Positions 26,963 to 34,959 of a stretch of 64,000 bases of DNA are shown in pieces (within the stretch, counting starts at the first letter, position 1; every line of letters starts with the position of its first letter). The notes under the pieces were generated by a model. It saw only the letters and a list, made by a program, of their open reading frames with translations. It was not told where the DNA came from and did not search any database. The position numbers were made by a program, and so were the translations under genes. Source of the stretch: Sphaerochaeta sp. (GTDB lineage: Bacteria; Spirochaetota; Spirochaetia; Sphaerochaetales; Sphaerochaetaceae). The stretch lies in assembly GCA_016342655.1 (NCBI GenBank), contig JAEINL010000006.1:22312-86311 (forward strand). Reading direction: 5' to 3'.

Positions 26963-28341
26963 ACAGCCTACTGACACTCATCAGCAAGTACCTCATCGGG
27001 CTGTTGGGTATAGGTCTGGTGGTTGTCATTCACGAACTGGGGCATCTTTGGGCAGCAAAAGCCTGCAACATTGATGTGGAAGTCTTTTCCTTCGGTCTGG
27101 GACCGAAGCTTTGGGGAATCGAACATAAGGGGACAGATTTTAGGATCAGCATCCTTCCCTTCGGAGGTTACTGCAGGCTCAAGGGATCTGATGACCTTAG
27201 CCAAGCCCTCTTACAGAAGGACAAGGATTTCACCCATATAGAACAGGGCTCCCTCTTCTCCGTACATCCTGCAAAGAGGATAGTCACGTATCTCTGTGGC
27301 CCTCTGTTGAATCTTGTGTTTGCCATTTTGCTCTATTCGGTTCTGGCAGCCATTCCTTACAAGGTTCTGTCCACTGAGCCTGTCATTGCAACCATCAACG
27401 ACTACCCCACCCTCTTTTCCCAAGCGACCAGTCCAGCCTATGAGCAAGGTCTGCTAACAGGGGACAAGGTACTTGAGTTGAATGGAACAAAAATACGGGA
27501 CTGGGAAGAATTGGAAAGACTTCTCGCTGATAGTGCGGGAATACAGTTGTTCACGGTAGAACGCTCGGGGGAGGTCTTTACCCTCCCTATCGAGGGAGAG
27601 AATACTGGGCAGGGCATCCGTTACGGTATCTCTGTCATCCGCGAGCCCCTCGTAGGCAGTGTCCGCCCATCTACCCCCGAAGACGATGCAGGCCTCAAAA
27701 AGGGAGACCGTATCCTCCGTGCAAATGGTATAAGAATCACCAACGACCTTGCTCTCCTTGCAGCACTCGAAGCCGATACTGAGAGTTCTGACCTGCTAGT
27801 TCTCAGAGGTTCTCAAGAGATATCTGTCTCTTTTCGCCCCGATTTGAATGCACAAGGAAAAGGCGAGTGGAATTTTGCACTAGCTTCTGAGAACAGATCA
27901 ATAAAGGCCCCTACATTCAGCCTCCTCAAGGGTTGGGAGACAACCGCAAGGATGACCAAGGATACTCTCTCTTCACTCATCCTTCTGATTGGGGGGAAGA
28001 GTCAGGACGTACGGCAGGAGTTTACAGGGGCTGCAAGGGCTGCCCTTATGATTGGCGATATCACTGCGTTAGGGTTGGAGAACGACACGGCCAGCGGATT
28101 CAGGGCGCTGTGGTATCTTTTGGGGGTGGTGAGCATCTCCCTAGGTATTGCAAATCTGCTTCCGCTGCCCGCTTTTGATGGAGGGCAGGTACTCACTTCC
28201 CTCTTCGAATGGATTACAGGAAGGCACATACAGCCAAGGACCTATTGGATTCTCCAATTGGTCGGCATTGTTACTGTTTTTTGTATCTTTGTGTTTCTAG
28301 GATTTGCGGATATGCTCCACTTTCTTTCTATCAGGCGTTAG
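26959..28341 (+). CDS. rseP: Site-2 intramembrane metalloprotease (RseP/RIP family)
   Basis: 460 residues. The zinc-binding HELGH is in the first transmembrane helix (about residue 24), and the second metal site NLLPLPAFDGGQVL lies near the C-terminus (about residue 398). Two PDZ-like domains occupy roughly residues 130-290, with ATSPAYEQGLLTGDKVLELNG and EDDAGLKKGDRILRANG as ligand-binding loops. Two PDZ domains are typical of the RseP subgroup, which cleaves anti-sigma factors and signal-peptide remnants. It is the last gene of the rpsB operon and overlaps dnaB by 11 bp tail to tail. Confidence 0.95.
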   Translation: MNSLLTLISKYLIGLLGIGLVVVIHELGHLWAAKACNIDVEVFSFGLGPKLWGIEHKGTDFRISILPFGGYCRLKGSDDLSQALLQKDKDFTHIEQGSLFSVHPAKRIVTYLCGPLLNLVFAILLYSVLAAIPYKVLSTEPVIATINDYPTLFSQATSPAYEQGLLTGDKVLELNGTKIRDWEELERLLADSAGIQLFTVERSGEVFTLPIEGENTGQGIRYGISVIREPLVGSVRPSTPEDDAGLKKGDRILRANGIRITNDLALLAALEADTESSDLLVLRGSQEISVSFRPDLNAQGKGEWNFALASENRSIKAPTFSLLKGWETTARMTKDTLSSLILLIGGKSQDVRQEFTGAARAALMIGDITALGLENDTASGFRALWYLLGVVSISLGIANLLPLPAFDGGQVLTSLFEWITGRHIQPRTYWILQLVGIVTVFCIFVFLGFADMLHFLSIRR

Positions 28342-29716
28342 GATTGTTCCCAGAAACATACTTGTGGCTGTACTCCATCTCTTCAAATCTGACAATATTG
28401 CTGACAAAGGCCAAAGAGAATACACCAGTCTCACCGTTTCGGTTCTTAGCCATGATAATCTTGGTCTCCTGAACGTTGTTCTTGCGACGTTCGTCTTCAT
28501 CGTCAGTTCTGTTTTTTCCCACCTCACGATGCAACAGGATAACCACATCGGCATCCTGCTCGATCGAACCGCTGTCACGCAGGTCAGAGAGCTTAGGCTC
28601 CACCCCATCAGCCTGCCTGCCTACCTGGCTGAGGCAGACTACTGGAATATCAAGCTCACGGGCGAGTTGCTTCAGAGAGCGGGAAATGATGGAAATCTGT
28701 TCATGACGGGGGATGCGTGCATCGGCTTCTGCATCAATGAGGCCGATATAGTCAACAAAGATAATCTGGATATCGTGCTCGAGTTTCATGCGTCTTGCCT
28801 GGGCACGCAACTCCATCAGCTTCATGTTTGGGGTATCCTGTATGTAGAACTCAGCATCATACAGGGAGCCTGAGGCATCGATGATGGCATTCATCTCACT
28901 GTGTTTCAGCGTTGCCTTACGGATATGTGAAAAGTCGACCCGACTGTGTCCGGTCAACAGGCGCTCCATCAGAGAAGATGCACTCATCTCAAGGGAAAAG
29001 AACCCTACCCGGTACTTTTTCTTAACAATCATGTTCAAGGCAATGGAGAGGGCAAAAGCCGTCTTTCCGATGGAAGGACGAGCACCCACGATGATGAACT
29101 CCTGTTTCTTGAATCCTCCGGTAATGGAGTCCAGAGGGGCGAAAGCAGATTCAAAGCCGTTCTTTATTCCTGTGGTGCTTCTCTCCTCAATATCACTGAT
29201 GGTTGTGGTTATCAGATCCTTGATACTGTAGTAATTGTCACTGCCTGCAGTCTCATTGTTAAGTTTGGAGAGTGCTTGCTCACCCTCATCGATGACCTTC
29301 TGGATATCCTGCGATTCGTCGTAGGCATTATCCTTGAGCTTCGAGGAGAAAAGCAACAGCTTGCGCCTCTGTGCTAATGCCTTGAGAATCTTGGCATAGT
29401 AGGCAGCATTGGTAGTGGTGGGAACATCACTGGTGAGGGTGGAGATGTAGGAGAGTCCGCCACACTTGTCAACAAGATCATGAGCCTTGAGATAGGAACT
29501 CAAGGTGATCAGGTCTAGGGTTTCTGAACTCTCCTGACGAAATGCAACAATGGCACCGAACAGCTCCTGGTGTGCAACCCGGTAAAAATCATCCTTGCCC
29601 AAAAAGTCGGTCACTTCTACAAGGACCTTGTCATTGAGCAGGATTGCACCCAATACTGCGCGTTCAGCCTCTTCGTTTTGAGGGGGAACGCGTCCTAGCA
29701 TGCTATTCGACGCCAT
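28331..29716 (-). CDS. dnaB: Replicative DNA helicase
   Basis: 461 residues. The hexameric fork helicase. The N-terminal domain opens with VPPQNEEAERAVLGAILLN (about residue 8). Walker A is GARPSIGKTAFAL (about residue 210), Walker B IIFVDYIGLI (about residue 315), and the C-terminal RNGETG arginine-finger region lies near residue 435. ATG 29716 is preferred over TTG 29740, which lies inside rplI and adds a non-conserved leader. It follows rplI by 4 bp at the end of the rpsF-ssb-rpsR operon. No intein is present. Confidence 0.97.
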   Translation of the reverse strand: MASNSMLGRVPPQNEEAERAVLGAILLNDKVLVEVTDFLGKDDFYRVAHQELFGAIVAFRQESSETLDLITLSSYLKAHDLVDKCGGLSYISTLTSDVPTTTNAAYYAKILKALAQRRKLLLFSSKLKDNAYDESQDIQKVIDEGEQALSKLNNETAGSDNYYSIKDLITTTISDIEERSTTGIKNGFESAFAPLDSITGGFKKQEFIIVGARPSIGKTAFALSIALNMIVKKKYRVGFFSLEMSASSLMERLLTGHSRVDFSHIRKATLKHSEMNAIIDASGSLYDAEFYIQDTPNMKLMELRAQARRMKLEHDIQIIFVDYIGLIDAEADARIPRHEQISIISRSLKQLARELDIPVVCLSQVGRQADGVEPKLSDLRDSGSIEQDADVVILLHREVGKNRTDDEDERRKNNVQETKIIMAKNRNGETGVFSLAFVSNIVRFEEMEYSHKYVSGNNPNA

Positions 29717-29720
29717 GCTA

Positions 29721-30395
29721 CTACTCGGTCTCCTTGGCAACTTCTTCAGCTATTGTAGCAACTTCAACATCCTTGGTTGCTTCCAGTGCTTCAGCAGCAG
29801 TTTTCTCTGCAAGCTTAGCGGCCTTTTCAGCAGCCTTGGCGGCATCAGCGATAACAGTAGCCCTTACTTCTTCAGCAGCAGCCCTCGCAGCGACCTTAGC
29901 CTCTTCAGCAGCGACCCTGGCGGCAGCGACCTCACGGGCCTTCACCTGGCTTTCGCTCTCAACAACCACAGAGATTTCAGCACTCTCGTCCTCATACAGA
30001 CGGATACGCACCGGGTAGGTACCGACCATCTTGATGGTGTGGGAAGAGACTTCAATTCGTTTACGCTCGACTACAAATCCCAACTTTGCCAGCTCTTCCT
30101 GGACTATCGCTGAGGTGACCGAACCAAAAAGCTTGCCACTCTCGCCTGCAGAAAGGACCAAGGTAATGGTCGTCTCGTCCAGCTTGGACTTCAAGTCTGA
30201 AGCCAGGGTACGCTTTTCATTCTTGCGTTTTGAAATAGCTCTTTCACGAGCGGCAAACAAAGACATGTTTGTCTTATTGAACAATACAGCCGCTTTGGTG
30301 GGTAACAGGAAGTTACGGGCATACCCATCCTTTACAATTACAACGTCTCCCTCTTCTCCGAGGTTAACGACATCCTGATTGAGAATGATTTTCAT
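29721..30395 (-). CDS. rplI: 50S ribosomal protein L9 with Ala/Glu-rich C-terminal extension
   Basis: 224 residues; typical L9 is about 148. The N-terminal domain is canonical (MKIILNQDVVNLGEEGDVVIVKDGYARNFLLP). The C-terminal 23S-binding domain is intact (ESGKLFGSVTSAIVQEEL, about residue 85). After about residue 148 comes a ~75-residue tail made mostly of Ala, Glu, Val and Lys in a heptad-like pattern (AARVAAEEAKVAARAAAEE), predicted to be a long helix. The ribosome-binding part needs no tail, so its role is unknown. Confidence 0.97.
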   Translation of the reverse strand: MKIILNQDVVNLGEEGDVVIVKDGYARNFLLPTKAAVLFNKTNMSLFAARERAISKRKNEKRTLASDLKSKLDETTITLVLSAGESGKLFGSVTSAIVQEELAKLGFVVERKRIEVSSHTIKMVGTYPVRIRLYEDESAEISVVVESESQVKAREVAAARVAAEEAKVAARAAAEEVRATVIADAAKAAEKAAKLAEKTAAEALEATKDVEVATIAEEVAKETE

Positions 30396-30406
30396 ATGAA
30401 AACTCC

Positions 30407-31366
30407 TTACACGTCTTTTCTAAATACTATCCAAGTCTCCAAGACCCCTAGCAGGGGTAGCAGGAAGACAACCAATATGTTCAAACCAGGTACCAAAAAA
30501 GCTATCAGAAACAGGCTCATCATCAAGCGTCCACCACTAATGGGAAGGCCCTTGCGACGCACAAAGTGCATTATGATGGCCATACCTTGTACAGCATAGA
30601 GTACACAGGAGCCCAAGGCAACATTCAATGCCAGAGCACGTCCCACATAAGGAGCCTTGAAGACCATCAGAAACAGGACCACTGTCCATGATCCGAGAAA
30701 TACCCAAAGGGTATCATACGGAACGAACCAACTGGTGACACGTTTTGAAAAGCCATCATCTGATCGTCCTAGATAACTCATAGCCATGAAGGAAGCAAAT
30801 CCTACCAGTCCCATACAGAAGGGAACAAGAACAGATCCACTGACCATCACCGACAAGCGGTAAACCCTCTCCAGATCTCTCATTGAGAGAGTCCCGGAGC
30901 GACCATCCAACTGTCCAAACAGGGCACCGAAGGACTCGAGCATTATCGAATCGACCTCTAGAACTGTCTCAGACCCACTGGAAAGCCAGATAACTAACCC
31001 TATCGATGCAATCATGCCAAAGGCGCAGGATGCAAGATAGCGTACAAATGTCCGTTGATCGTCCAAATAAATCCAAACAGCAGAAGCGACCAACAATACA
31101 AGCGGAATGAACAATCCAATGCACAACAGCAATCTTCCTGCACTCTCTGAAAGCGCTCCACGCGCTTGGAACAGGGAGACGATCAGCGTAAGCAGCGCTA
31201 CAGCCGCTACGGGGATCAGTGCATGTCTGCGGTCGGAAAACTTTGGCGCCAGAACCATGAGGGGGATGGTAAACAGGAAATTGCCAAGCATGAACCGGGA
31301 GAGCACGAAACTCACTCCTGCCACCATGGCCACTTTACCCATCAACTGTTTTTCACTCTGATTCAT
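30407..31366 (-). CDS. DUF2232 (YybS-like) membrane protein
   Basis: 319 residues with eight or so hydrophobic segments and no catalytic motif I can name. It lies between rpsR and rplI, the conserved place of YybS/DUF2232 proteins in many bacteria, whose function is unknown. ATG 31366 gives MNQSEKQLMGK; a TTG at 31378 is also in frame. Neither has a strong ribosome site, so translation may depend on coupling to rpsR, 15 bp upstream. Confidence 0.8.
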   Translation of the reverse strand: MNQSEKQLMGKVAMVAGVSFVLSRFMLGNFLFTIPLMVLAPKFSDRRHALIPVAAVALLTLIVSLFQARGALSESAGRLLLCIGLFIPLVLLVASAVWIYLDDQRTFVRYLASCAFGMIASIGLVIWLSSGSETVLEVDSIMLESFGALFGQLDGRSGTLSMRDLERVYRLSVMVSGSVLVPFCMGLVGFASFMAMSYLGRSDDGFSKRVTSWFVPYDTLWVFLGSWTVVLFLMVFKAPYVGRALALNVALGSCVLYAVQGMAIIMHFVRRKGLPISGGRLMMSLFLIAFLVPGLNILVVFLLPLLGVLETWIVFRKDV

Positions 31367-31381
31367 GCCGTCTAACAAAGC

Positions 31382-31675
31382 TTACTTCTTCTCAAATGGA
31401 AGGTATGCGAGTACGCGGGCCTTCTTGATCTCGTTAGTAACGCTTCTCTGGTGCTTTGCACAACAGCCGGTTATGCGAGCAGGAAGGATCTTGCCCCTCT
31501 CGGTAATGTATCTGCGAAGCATTTCAGGATTCTTGTAATCAGGGATGAGGTTCTGGGTACAGAACTTACAGACTTTCTTTCTGAAGCTTGGTCTACGTCC
31601 ACCACCGCCACTTGAGCGCCTGTCTCTACCACCTCTGCTATCGGAATCCTTGGAATCTCTATCGTCATCACGCAT
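31382..31675 (-). CDS. rpsR: 30S ribosomal protein S18
   Basis: 97 residues. The conserved core begins at about residue 30 ([45 protein letters not shown], then [16 protein letters not shown]). CKFC and CCAKH supply four zinc-type ligands, so this is the Cys-containing form of S18. A ~28-residue N-terminal extension rich in Asp, Arg, Ser and Gly precedes the core. S18 pairs with S6 on the 30S platform, and both genes are in this operon. Confidence 0.97.
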   Translation of the reverse strand: MRDDDRDSKDSDSRGGRDRRSSGGGGRRPSFRKKVCKFCTQNLIPDYKNPEMLRRYITERGKILPARITGCCAKHQRSVTNEIKKARVLAYLPFEKK

Positions 31676-31717
31676 GAATATTTCTCCTTAAAAACTAGTT
31701 TCTGCTCTACGCAGATA

Positions 31718-32194
31718 TTAAAATGGGATCTGGTCGTCATCGAACTGCTCCGGTCCGCCGATGTCCATATCAGGCATGGGGGGGGGAGCTTGCGTTCTTG
31801 GGGCGTATGATCCTTGGGGTTTCGCCTGGCTGTCGTTACGACGGCCTTCTGAGCGATCACCACCAGAGCTGGCTAGAAGCTGCAAGGAATTGACTACGAT
31901 CTCAACGCGGGAACGACTCTGTCCATCCTGTTCCCAGCGGCTCTGCCTCAATTCACCTTGGATAGATACCTGTCTGCCCTTCTCCAGATACTGGTTCAGG
32001 CCTTCGGCGCTCTTTCCAAACATGGTGCAATTGAAGAAGTTGGCTTCATCCTCCCACCTGTTGTCAGCCGTCCTCTTTCTACGGTTAACAGCGAGAGAAA
32101 AACTACAGATAGCCATACCGCCACTGGAATAACGAAGTTCGCTTTCCCGAGTAAGACGGCCAACCAATGCGATCACGTTCAAGTCATTTGCCAT
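31718..32194 (-). CDS. ssb: Single-stranded DNA-binding protein
   Basis: 158 residues. The OB fold spans roughly residues 1-108 (NVIALVGRLTRESELRY, NFFNCTMFGKSAEGLNQYLEKGRQVSIQGEL). A Gly/Pro/Gln-rich linker leads to the acidic C-terminal tip FDDDQIPF, the standard docking peptide for replication and repair partners. It sits between rpsF and rpsR, the common arrangement. Confidence 0.97.
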   Translation of the reverse strand: MANDLNVIALVGRLTRESELRYSSGGMAICSFSLAVNRRKRTADNRWEDEANFFNCTMFGKSAEGLNQYLEKGRQVSIQGELRQSRWEQDGQSRSRVEIVVNSLQLLASSGGDRSEGRRNDSQAKPQGSYAPRTQAPPPMPDMDIGGPEQFDDDQIPF

Positions 32195-32218
32195 GCTTAT
32201 GCTCCAATTCTTTTAGAT

Positions 32219-32500
32219 TTATTTTTCTGTGTTGACAAACAGAAACTTCAAAATGGAGGTGCTAAGCAAGAATTCCTTCTCGAATCCGAGGATAGAGGAA
32301 GGGTCTGCCTTCATTTCGAAGTAGACATAGTGGCCTTTTTCCTGTTTTTTGATATCGTAGGCGAGGTACTTAACGCCCATATCTTCCTGCTTGGTAATCT
32401 CTACACCAGCTTTTTCAAAAATGCTGGTGACTAGTTCCAAGCCACCCTGTGTTTTATCTTCGTTTGCATCGAAGATGATTGTGAACTCATAATTTCTCAT
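32219..32500 (-). CDS. rpsF: 30S ribosomal protein S6
   Basis: 93 residues. MRNYEFTIIFDANED opens the ferredoxin-like fold, and DMGVKYLAYDIKKQEKGHYVYFEM is the conserved central block. First gene of the rpsF-ssb-rpsR-DUF2232-rplI-dnaB operon. AAGGAGG lies 4-5 bp before the ATG. Confidence 0.97.
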   Translation of the reverse strand: MRNYEFTIIFDANEDKTQGGLELVTSIFEKAGVEITKQEDMGVKYLAYDIKKQEKGHYVYFEMKADPSSILGFEKEFLLSTSILKFLFVNTEK

Positions 32501-32523
32501 GGTTCCTCCTTACGGACTGAATG

Positions 32524-32587
32524 ATCCGCCTAACTAGCGGATAAAGAGGTTCTCAGTACACTAGCATATTTTCGAGTCTACAGTCAA
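32524..32587 (-). promoter_or_regulatory. rpsF operon promoter and leader hairpin
   Basis: On the minus strand TTGACT (32582-32587) and the extended -10 TGC-TAGTGT (TAGTGT at 32558-32563) have an 18 bp spacer. The transcript would start near 32551, giving a ~50 nt leader. In the leader, ATCCGC and GCGGAT (32524-32542) form a 6 bp stem with a 7 nt loop just ahead of the ribosome site. In other bacteria the S6:S18 complex binds the rpsF leader to repress its own operon; whether this hairpin does that is inference, and the consensus motif was not matched in detail. Confidence 0.55.
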
Positions 32588-32686
32588 CAAAGCAGTGAAG
32601 GATATCCTCTCTCAAGACAAGCTCTTGCAAATTCTTGACAGTACCTTGAGGAGTATAGTTTATCCTGCCAACAGAAAATCATCATG

Positions 32687-34384
32687 TTAGAGCCGTGGTG
32701 AACGTTCAGAGGAATCAGAACTGAAATATTCTCGCAGAGAATCTATCCAAGCAGGGAGAAGAGGAGTGGAAATTGAGAGTTTGACCCTCCATCCATTCAA
32801 GAGCAAGGCCTTCTCCCGAACCAAAAACACCGTATTGCTCTCAGGTTCCTTACGAATATGATTCCTGACTTTTTCTTTTGAAGCATGCAGGTTAATGCAA
32901 TCCGCACAAGGGGTATTTCGCCCGTGCAACACCTCATAGCAACATCCCTTCTCAGGGAGAGCTGTTAGGCCAAGCCTCTTGAGCATAGAATCATTGACGA
33001 AGAGCAGTTCAGAGGTATCAACATTACAGAGGTATATCTCTTCTCCCATCTGAGAGAACAACCATTCCCGGTTTATTGGTTTGTGCGTTCGATGGGGGAC
33101 CGAACCTTCCCCGTACAGACAATACCGGTCCTTGCCCTCCCTTTTTGCCTGGTATAGGGCAAGGTCTGCAGTGTGGTAGAGTTCTTCAAATGAGGTACCG
33201 TGGTCAGGAAAGATAGATACCCCAACACTACAACTCAAGTGCATATCGTCCTCTGGCATCCCAAGCGAGCGCATTGCATTGCAGATGTTCTCTGCCTTTT
33301 TCATGGCCAGTTCAACAGAGGGGATATCTGTGATAAAGACAGCAAACTCATCGCCTCCGGGGCGGGCAATGATGTCGGAAGGACGGAAGACTCCTCTGAG
33401 GCTATTCGTTACCTGACGCAGCACAGCATCTCCATGGTCATGGCCAAAGGTATCATTCACCCACTTGAAGTAATCAATATCAAGCATAAAGAAAGCCCCT
33501 ATAGTATGCTTGTAAGAGCAGAGAGCTATCTGCTGGGTTACGTGCGTTTCAAGTGCCGTACGGTTCAAGATTCCTGTCAAAGGGTCAAGTTGTGTCTGCA
33601 AGGTCTTTTCAGCGAGTTTGCTGGCAATGTAGTCTGAATCCTGAATGGACAAATCACAGGCCATCCCCTGCCCCTCACTCCCCTCTTCCAACGTGTAGGA
33701 CAACAGGGCCCATCTGTATCCTGTAAACACTTCGTTATAGCTCATTCGCCTGAAAGGGATCTCCATGTGATCTCCCTTGGAAGAGATTGAAGAGGACAAA
33801 GTCTTCAAGTCTGCGAAGGCGACGAAAGCTCTCCGGTCCTGTGGATGGACATACTGTGTGGCAAAATTGGCTATGGCATCGTACAAATTGGAGAATTCAT
33901 GGACCCTAAACGCTACACGCCCCTGCAGATTGGCCTCGACAAGAGCTCCTGTAGCAACAGAAAAACACAATTTGAAGCATCCAAGATTCCTTTCGAAGAG
34001 AGGAATTCCCTGATTCTCTTCTGAAATCATAAACAGATAGGTTGGTATTTCTTGGTGTGAATAGAGATAGGTACCAGAAATATGAACCAAGCAGACTGAG
34101 CGGTCAAGACAAATTAGGGGAAACCGCAAATCTATATCAGCTTTAGCTTCTTTCGCTTCATGTATGGCCTTGGCTACACGAGGTTGTTCAGATTCCGGGA
34201 CAAAATCAGCGAATGAGCCCTCTATCTTCTTAATAAACTCTTCAACAGGGTACCCAAAATATGTGGAAGCCTTTCCGCCTCTATACAATACCTTGTTGTC
34301 TGATCCCAGTTCAACAACAAAGAAGCCGAGAGAGAATTTAGCAAATACCTGAAGCCATTGTTCTGGGAACGAGGCTTTTCCCAT
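32687..34384 (-). CDS. Diguanylate cyclase with PAS domains
   Basis: 565 residues. The N-terminal PAS-like domain (about residues 10-130) precedes a second sensor-like region. The GGDEF domain follows at about residues 270-435: DPLTGILNRTALE, DIDYFKWVNDTFGHDHGD and the active-site RPGGDEF. The full GGDEF with D-Y-F-K implies active synthesis of c-di-GMP from GTP. The C-terminal ~120 residues are a PAS domain with a Cys cluster (CCYEVLHGRNTPCADC), a type suspected of sensing redox or metal. No membrane segment is seen. ATG 34384 has GGGGAGG 6 bp upstream. ATG 34402 lies 6 bp after a TATAAT and could only be used as a leaderless start. Confidence 0.88.
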   Translation of the reverse strand: MGKASFPEQWLQVFAKFSLGFFVVELGSDNKVLYRGGKASTYFGYPVEEFIKKIEGSFADFVPESEQPRVAKAIHEAKEAKADIDLRFPLICLDRSVCLVHISGTYLYSHQEIPTYLFMISEENQGIPLFERNLGCFKLCFSVATGALVEANLQGRVAFRVHEFSNLYDAIANFATQYVHPQDRRAFVAFADLKTLSSSISSKGDHMEIPFRRMSYNEVFTGYRWALLSYTLEEGSEGQGMACDLSIQDSDYIASKLAEKTLQTQLDPLTGILNRTALETHVTQQIALCSYKHTIGAFFMLDIDYFKWVNDTFGHDHGDAVLRQVTNSLRGVFRPSDIIARPGGDEFAVFITDIPSVELAMKKAENICNAMRSLGMPEDDMHLSCSVGVSIFPDHGTSFEELYHTADLALYQAKREGKDRYCLYGEGSVPHRTHKPINREWLFSQMGEEIYLCNVDTSELLFVNDSMLKRLGLTALPEKGCCYEVLHGRNTPCADCINLHASKEKVRNHIRKEPESNTVFLVREKALLLNGWRVKLSISTPLLPAWIDSLREYFSSDSSERSPRL

Positions 34385-34407
34385 CGGTGCCTCCCCTGTC
34401 ATATGTC

Positions 34408-34413
34408 ATTATA
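34408..34413 (-). promoter_or_regulatory. -10 box for the GGDEF gene
   Basis: A perfect TATAAT on the minus strand. The -35 region is poor (TTCTTT at a 17 bp spacing). The transcript would start at about 34401, which rules out SD-led initiation at ATG 34402 and supports ATG 34384 unless the message is leaderless. Confidence 0.45.
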
Positions 34414-34553
34414 GTACCACAGGGAAGAGGAAAGAAACAGATAATTCTTAGGGCACAGATTACAAATCAAAAGGACACCACTACCCTTTTGATCATACCA
34501 ATCAGATATTGGCAAAGACAGTGAAGAAAATGGACTAGTCAATTTTTACGTTC

Positions 34554-34596
34554 AAACACAAAAAACCACCGGAGCGACCGGCGGTTTTTGTGTTTG
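34554..34596 (-). terminator. Terminator of the COX24-type gene
   Basis: A 19 bp stem around a 5 nt loop, CCGG...CCGG in the core, with A-rich and T-rich outer arms. The single mismatch on the plus strand is a G-U pair in minus-strand RNA, which points to the minus-strand gene as the user. It lies 38 bp past that gene's stop. Confidence 0.8.
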
Positions 34597-34634
34597 TGAA
34601 CTGCACATAGCAGTTGAATAAGATTGAAAGAAGG

Positions 34635-34727
34635 TTACTTCTTGTTCTTATGTCTATTCTTTCTGAGTTTTTTCTTTCTCTTATGAGTAGCAATCTTATG
34701 TCTTTTTCTTTTTCTTCCACAAGGCAC
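34635..34727 (-). CDS. AURKAIP1/COX24-domain small basic protein (likely ribosomal)
   Basis: A 30-residue protein from GTG 34727: MPCGRKRKRHKIATHKRK followed by KKLRKNRHKNKK. It matches the short bacterial proteins annotated as AURKAIP1/COX24-domain, related to mitochondrial ribosomal protein mS38. The comparable 33-residue mycobacterial bS22 sits on the small subunit. AAGGAG lies 7 bp upstream, and a strong terminator follows, so this is a stand-alone gene. Fourteen of 30 residues are Lys or Arg by sequence inspection, plus several His. It falls below common length cut-offs and is easily missed. The role in the ribosome is inferred from the family. Confidence 0.85.
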   Translation of the reverse strand: MPCGRKRKRHKIATHKRKKKLRKNRHKNKK

Positions 34728-34959
34728 TGTAGAGCTCCTTAATCCACCGGTTGGGTTATTGGCAAGCCAATTCCGATGTTTTTGTAATTACCGTGTCATT
34801 ATGCAAAGATGAGTTGCTAACGTCAAGGGGTAGAGAGAATCAATTTGTTTCCAGAGAGATTTCCTAGGAGAACCTAGGACAAAAGTGCCTAATATATGAT
34901 ACCTTATTGCTATAAAGCTGTTATATTTATTGAATAGGGATAGTGAATAAGGAGTGTGC

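Noticed and set aside
34535..34720. 61-codon minus-strand frame near the GGDEF gene
   Set aside because: It is out of frame with the COX24-type gene, which has the ribosome site and the recognisable product; it also runs through the terminator.
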